Assembly (NCBI GenBank): GCA_934717675.1
Contig: CAKUYZ010000022.1
Coordinates: 1-24,755 of the forward strand
Source of the DNA: an uncultured Bacteroidales bacterium
GTDB lineage: Bacteria; Bacteroidota; Bacteroidia; Bacteroidales; Marinilabiliaceae
Direction of reading: 5' to 3'
Length of the DNA stretch: 24,755 bases
In this document: positions 21,266 through 24,755 of the stretch, in pieces
Numbering within the stretch: the first letter of the stretch is position 1
How the letters are laid out: each line of letters starts with the position of its first letter
Position numbers and translations under genes: made by a program
The notes under the pieces: model-generated
Seen by the model: only the letters and a program-made list of their open reading frames with translations
Databases searched by the model: none
Told to the model about the DNA's origin: nothing

Positions 21266-22215
21266 TATGCGCAGGCGGCGTCGCGTTTGCGCTTTTTCCA
21301 GAGCTGATAGCTGTTCACTGTGTTTTGCCACAGCACGTATGCGCCAGGGGCCACGCTGGCGAGAGGGTCCATGTATGTCAGCGCCATCCAGATGGCCAGC
21401 ACGGTGTTTTTCTGCCCAATGGCCTGCCCGCCGCTTATCCTGTCTCCATAATGCCCGCCAACCGCTTTGCCAAAAAGGAACTGGGCCGCACATGTGGCAA
21501 GGCTCACAATGGCCAATCCGGCCACGAGCGGCAGGTCTCCAGAGTCGTCAACAATGCTTTTGGCCGTCTTGCCCATGACCATGGCCAAGGCCACGGCCCA
21601 AATGTAGAATGCCAGCCCAGAGTGGTCGCGCAACCATCGGTGGGCGGTGGGCAGCGTATGGCGCAATATCTGAGCCAAAAGGACCGGGCAGATGAGAAGC
21701 GGGAACACTTTGCTCAGAATGAGCAAAAACGCCTTGACGAAGGCCACGCCCTCTTGCTCATAGACCAGAGGGAAGACCAGCGGCACGTATACGGCGGCCA
21801 ATATGTTGACCATAAGCGTGTACGTTATGAGCGTCTCCGCGCTGCCGCCCAGCTTGGCCGTGATGACGGCGGCTGCCGTGGCCGTGGGGCATATCAGGCA
21901 CACCATGGCGCCCTGGGCCAAGATGGGAGACAAGGGGGCCAAGGCCAAGTAGGCCAACACGCTGCCCGCGAGCTGGAACCCTAACAGCCAGAAATGCCAT
22001 CGCCTGACGCGAAACTCCCGCGGGTCCACTCTGCAAAAGGTGAGAAGCAACTGGATGAAAATGAGGCTAGGGGTCAACACTCTGTCCACAGCCCACACAT
22101 ATGGGTGGGCTGGCCCCAAAGCGTCTATACAATGGAATGCGGCATAGAACAAGACGCCCGCCAACATGGCCAGTGGCAGCGTCCAGTTCCGCAAGAAGGA
22201 GGATATTTTTGTCAT
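21265..22215 (-). CDS. BASS-family (bile acid:sodium symporter-like) transporter
   Basis: A 316-residue inner membrane protein with about nine to ten hydrophobic segments. The fold fits the bile acid:sodium symporter (BASS) superfamily: LICPTATAAAVITAKLGGSAETL (about 107-129 in part) and GGQAIGQKNTVLAIWMALTY (about 262-281) correspond to the two crossover regions that hold sodium and substrate in this superfamily. The C-terminus is short and basic. Substrates of bacterial BASS members include organic anions and pantoate, so the cargo here cannot be named. The first residues (MTKISSFLRNWTLPLAMLAG) form the start and first membrane helix. It is the gene after the BamA-like gene on the same strand, with a 138-nt gap, but no promoter box was found in that gap. 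Confidence 0.85.
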   Translation of the reverse strand: MTKISSFLRNWTLPLAMLAGVLFYAAFHCIDALGPAHPYVWAVDRVLTPSLIFIQLLLTFCRVDPREFRVRRWHFWLLGFQLAGSVLAYLALAPLSPILAQGAMVCLICPTATAAAVITAKLGGSAETLITYTLMVNILAAVYVPLVFPLVYEQEGVAFVKAFLLILSKVFPLLICPVLLAQILRHTLPTAHRWLRDHSGLAFYIWAVALAMVMGKTAKSIVDDSGDLPLVAGLAIVSLATCAAQFLFGKAVGGHYGDRISGGQAIGQKNTVLAIWMALTYMDPLASVAPGAYVLWQNTVNSYQLWKKRKRDAACA

Positions 22216-22353
22216 TGTCTTGGCTTATGCGATTGTGTCAATGCGCTAAGCTAGTTGTAGAATATGACTTGTGAGGTTAACGAACCTAAAACAAGCTGAA
22301 CGTGGTGGGATAAATGGCGTGCGGGTTGCGCTTTCTCTTAATCTTGTGGCGTG

Positions 22354-23691
22354 TCAGAAGAGGTAGTTCATGCAAATGTATAGCCCGCCCGTGCCGTCGT
22401 CCGTGTTCATGGCGCGGCCATAGTCCGCTGAGACGATGAAGTTGGAGTTCATGTGAATCTTTAGGCCAAGCCCTGCCGACGTGTGTGGCGTGTCGTTTCC
22501 GTCGCGGAAGAATAGCCTTTTTTGCTCTTGCGGCACGGCGGATAGGTCTGCGTCATACTCCTGTGTGGTCACGCCGCAGTCGGCAAAAAAGTTCGCACCC
22601 ACGGCCCACCGCTGCCCTGCGAGACCAAAGTGTGCAAAGAGCCACCGCAACTCCACATTGGCCATGGCCACCCCATCGGCCGTCACCCTGTTGCGCATCA
22701 CTCCGCGCAGCGTCTTGGAGCCTCCCAACCCTTGCGATGTGGCCGATGTCAGCGTGTTTGTGGTAATGTGGGGCAAGAGGTAGAATGGCACCCTGCCGCA
22801 CAGGCGGTTTTGCGCTGTCAGTCGGTAGGCAAAGACCAGGTTTGGCGTGCCGAGTCTGAAATATTGTCGGTGGTAGAGCGTAAGGCGGATGAAGCCACTC
22901 TTGTGGGAAGTGAGGAGGCTTGGCTCCACGGCCAGGATAATCTCACTCCATATGCCCCGTGTGGGAAATGACTCTTTGTCGCGGCTGTCGTAGCCTGCGC
23001 CCACGCGCAAGAAGACATCCGTGCCGCCTCGGGCCTCGTCTTTGCGAATCACGCCCCACTGGCGATACAAATCGTAGAGCGATGGCACGTCGGGCTCTTT
23101 GCGCCGCAGCTCGGAGCGATGCGTGGAGGCGCACTCCATATTGAAGGCCGAGACACCCGCCTGAAAGAAGACCCCGCTGCCAGGGATGCCATATCTCACG
23201 CCGCCCATCAGGCGAATCATGCGCCGGTGGTGGGCGTAAAAGGCGTGGCTCACGTAGCCTGGCTTCTTGTCATCCACCCACTCGCTGTGATATACCGCCT
23301 TGTGGCCATTGAAGCCGTAGAAGTCCATCAGCAGGTCGCGAAAGAGAGTGAAGTCTGCCGTCAGCCGCAATTGTGGCGAGAGGTGGCGCAAGGCGTGCGG
23401 GCTGTCATAGTACGCGCGGCAGAGCATGGTGCCGGCCACGTAGCGGCTGCACTCCAGATAGAGCGAGTGGTCATAGGCCGGGTATCTGCCGCCGTCGCCA
23501 TACCAATAGAGGTTGGAGAGTACGCCGTATTGGAATCCGAGGTCGGTGTCGTAGGCCACCGACGGCAGCACGCCAAAGGACAGCCCGCGCTTCACGAAGG
23601 CTGAGTCTTGGGGAGAGGCCGCCTTCGCAAGTGCGGGCATGAGGCCTGCGGTCACTGCCGCCAGGCGGAAGATTGTTCGTAAGAGTGTCAG
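22354..23691 (-). CDS. BamA/TamA-like outer membrane beta-barrel protein, apparent CTG start
   Basis: A protein of about 445 residues. The mature part is a beta-barrel of the Omp85/bacterial surface antigen type without visible POTRA domains. Alternating aromatic strands, the GLGGSKTLRGVMRNRV segment (as in the Omp85 L6 loop RGF/RGY region) and a C-terminal aromatic residue (NYLF) support this. The frame has no ATG where the signal peptide should begin. GTG at 23655 gives only MTAGLMPALAKAA. Reading back to CTG 23691 gives TLLRTIFRLAAVTAGLMPAL, with basic residues before the hydrophobic core, a full signal peptide. That CTG overlaps the ompA stop as CTGA. A TGA lies six codons upstream in frame, so no ATG is possible. 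Coordinates use the CTG; an undetected sequence error is the other reading. Such proteins sit in the outer membrane; the cargo is unknown. Confidence 0.8.
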   Translation of the reverse strand: MTLLRTIFRLAAVTAGLMPALAKAASPQDSAFVKRGLSFGVLPSVAYDTDLGFQYGVLSNLYWYGDGGRYPAYDHSLYLECSRYVAGTMLCRAYYDSPHALRHLSPQLRLTADFTLFRDLLMDFYGFNGHKAVYHSEWVDDKKPGYVSHAFYAHHRRMIRLMGGVRYGIPGSGVFFQAGVSAFNMECASTHRSELRRKEPDVPSLYDLYRQWGVIRKDEARGGTDVFLRVGAGYDSRDKESFPTRGIWSEIILAVEPSLLTSHKSGFIRLTLYHRQYFRLGTPNLVFAYRLTAQNRLCGRVPFYLLPHITTNTLTSATSQGLGGSKTLRGVMRNRVTADGVAMANVELRWLFAHFGLAGQRWAVGANFFADCGVTTQEYDADLSAVPQEQKRLFFRDGNDTPHTSAGLGLKIHMNSNFIVSADYGRAMNTDDGTGGLYICMNYLF

Positions 23692-24755
23692 AGGGATTTG
23701 AGAATCTGGTCAATCTTTGGTGTCAGGACAATCTCGGTGCGCCTGTTTTTGCAACGTCCAGCCTCGGTGGCGTTGTCCGCCACGGGCATGGTGTCTGCTC
23801 GACCCACGGCCTGGATTCTGTTGGAGTCTACGCCTCCGGCAATGAGTATGCGGACCACAGATGTGGCCCTTTTTACCGAGAGGTCCCAATTGTCTTGAAT
23901 CACCTGCCCGCGCAGCGGCACATTGTCCGTATGCCCCTCCACTGTGATGTCCACATCGGCCGAGACGTCTTTCAGCACGGCGGCTATCTTGCGCACCGCG
24001 CCCACGCCCTTGTTGTTCACCTCATATTGGCCCGAGGCGAAAAGCAGCTTCTCTTCTAGCGAGACGTATACCTTGCCGTCTTTGTGCTCCACCGTCAGTT
24101 CGTCAGAAGTGAAGTCTACAAGAGCGTTAGCGATGGTGTTTTTCAACTGCGCCATGGCCTCGTCCTTGGCTTTCAGTTGGCTTTCAAGCTCCTGTAGTTG
24201 CGCGGCTTGCCTCTCAAGCTCAGCCTGCTGCTCTCTCAGTTGCTTGCTTTGTGCGTCGATGGCCTCTTTTTGTGAGGCAATCTCGCGGCTTTTGTCCGCC
24301 AGCTCGGCGTTGCTGCGTTGCAGTTGGTTCTCGCTCTCTGTCAGAGCTTTGTTGGCCTCGGCAAGTTGGCTCTTTTTCGCTTCTAGGCTTTTCTCGGAGT
24401 CCAACAATTTGTCGTTGCTGTCGGCCAGCTCGTTTTGCATTTGAGACAGGTGCCCCATCAGAGATCGGTATTCTGGCACGTCTCCCATCTTGGCGGCCAA
24501 GGCTGCCAGGTCGTTTTGCAGCACGTCAAGGCGGTTGGAGAGCGTTCTGTTGCGCACGCCGGCCAGTGCCGTGTCTTGCTCCAAGTGGTCTTTGGCTTCT
24601 TTTAGGGCGTCTATGTCGTTTTCCAGCTCTTGTTTTCTGGTGCGCAACTGGTCTATGGCCACGTCTCTGGCCTCCACTTTCCGTTGGTTGTCGGCCGTGG
24701 CTTTTTGCGCCATCTGATATTTGCTCGTCGGGACGAAGGCCGATGCCAACAGGGC
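23688..24755 (-). CDS. OmpA-family protein with long coiled coil, 5' end outside window (partial)
   Basis: The frame is open to the window edge; 355 residues are visible, starting in what looks like the end of a signal peptide (ALLASAFVPTSKYQMAQ). Residues about 15-205 are a long heptad-rich coiled coil (for example QAELERQAAQLQELESQLKA). The OmpA C-terminal domain runs from about 225 to 350, with DITVEGHTDNVPL and the helix NWDLSVKRATSVVRIL, the Asp and Arg of which bind the diaminopimelate of peptidoglycan. The protein therefore probably tethers the envelope to the cell wall. Similar Bacteroidota proteins often carry a lipobox Cys near the SKYQ segment; here the visible residues have none. 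The BamA-like gene follows with overlapping stop and start. Confidence 0.9.
   Translation of the reverse strand, partial: ALLASAFVPTSKYQMAQKATADNQRKVEARDVAIDQLRTRKQELENDIDALKEAKDHLEQDTALAGVRNRTLSNRLDVLQNDLAALAAKMGDVPEYRSLMGHLSQMQNELADSNDKLLDSEKSLEAKKSQLAEANKALTESENQLQRSNAELADKSREIASQKEAIDAQSKQLREQQAELERQAAQLQELESQLKAKDEAMAQLKNTIANALVDFTSDELTVEHKDGKVYVSLEEKLLFASGQYEVNNKGVGAVRKIAAVLKDVSADVDITVEGHTDNVPLRGQVIQDNWDLSVKRATSVVRILIAGGVDSNRIQAVGRADTMPVADNATEAGRCKNRRTEIVLTPKIDQILKSL

Noticed and set aside
1..24755. CRISPR array, tRNA, rRNA, prophage or plasmid origin
   Set aside because: No regularly spaced repeats, tRNA cloverleaf segments, rRNA-like stretches, integrase or replication genes were seen on reading both strands.

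Overview
This window reads as a chromosomal segment of a Bacteroidota bacterium, most likely order Bacteroidales. The evidence is the gene families: a BspA-type leucine-rich-repeat protein, a Rpn-family nuclease, a DUF3109 protein, the short AMP nucleosidase, tandem DUF805 membrane proteins, a lipoprotein nitroreductase, and an OmpA gene next to a BamA-like gene. Starts lack strong Shine-Dalgarno sequences, and promoter boxes of the Bacteroidota type (TTG or TTTG, about 20 nt, then TAnnTTTG) recur. DNA is moderately GC-rich. The family within Bacteroidales cannot be fixed from the sequence alone.

Layout. 1-1602 (+): the 3' part of a TPR protein gene and a TPM-domain secreted/membrane protein. 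1770-1973 (-): a tiny Cys-pair lipoprotein, convergent on a shared hairpin terminator. 2262-6302 (+): a close-packed cluster of RHH regulator, MerR regulator, Nif3-like protein, coiled-coil zinc-ribbon protein, DUF3109 Cys-rich protein and YebC, read from one good promoter at about 2200-2232. 6508-6777 (+): rpsO with its own promoter and strong terminator. 6987-7976 (-): BspA-like LRR protein. 8222-10457 (-): mannose-6-phosphate isomerase followed by a secreted GH5 mannanase, a small mannan-use unit. 10674-11696 (-): SpoU/TrmH RNA methyltransferase and a secreted hypothetical protein. 11880-12662 (+): SufE and a DUF59 Fe-S assembly protein. 12767-13381 (-): lipoprotein nitroreductase. 13462-14352 (-): Rpn-family PD-(D/E)XK nuclease. 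14474-15344 (-): two tandem DUF805 proteins. 15487-16239 (-): gpmA. 16335-18965 (-): mutS. 19093-20911 (+): AMP nucleosidase and holA. 21001-21192 (+): a 63-residue protein. 21265-22215 (-): BASS-type transporter. 22354-24755 (-): OmpA-family coiled-coil protein, cut by the window end, followed by a BamA-like outer membrane barrel protein that seems to start at a CTG overlapping the ompA stop.

Most of the window is housekeeping: mismatch repair, clamp-loader delta subunit, glycolysis, Fe-S maturation, ribosomal protein and RNA methylation. Accessory or surface functions are interspersed: LRR protein, mannanase, lipoproteins, outer membrane barrel and Rpn nuclease. I saw no rRNA, tRNA, CRISPR array, insertion sequence or prophage. 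No gene-free stretch exceeds 300 bases; the longest is 1974-2261 (288 bases), which holds two divergent promoters. I found no clear undescribed multi-gene system. The best leads are the apparent CTG start in the OmpA/BamA-like pair, the Cys-pair repeat lipoprotein, the BspA-like protein without a signal peptide, and the RHH-MerR-Nif3-zinc ribbon-DUF3109-YebC cluster.
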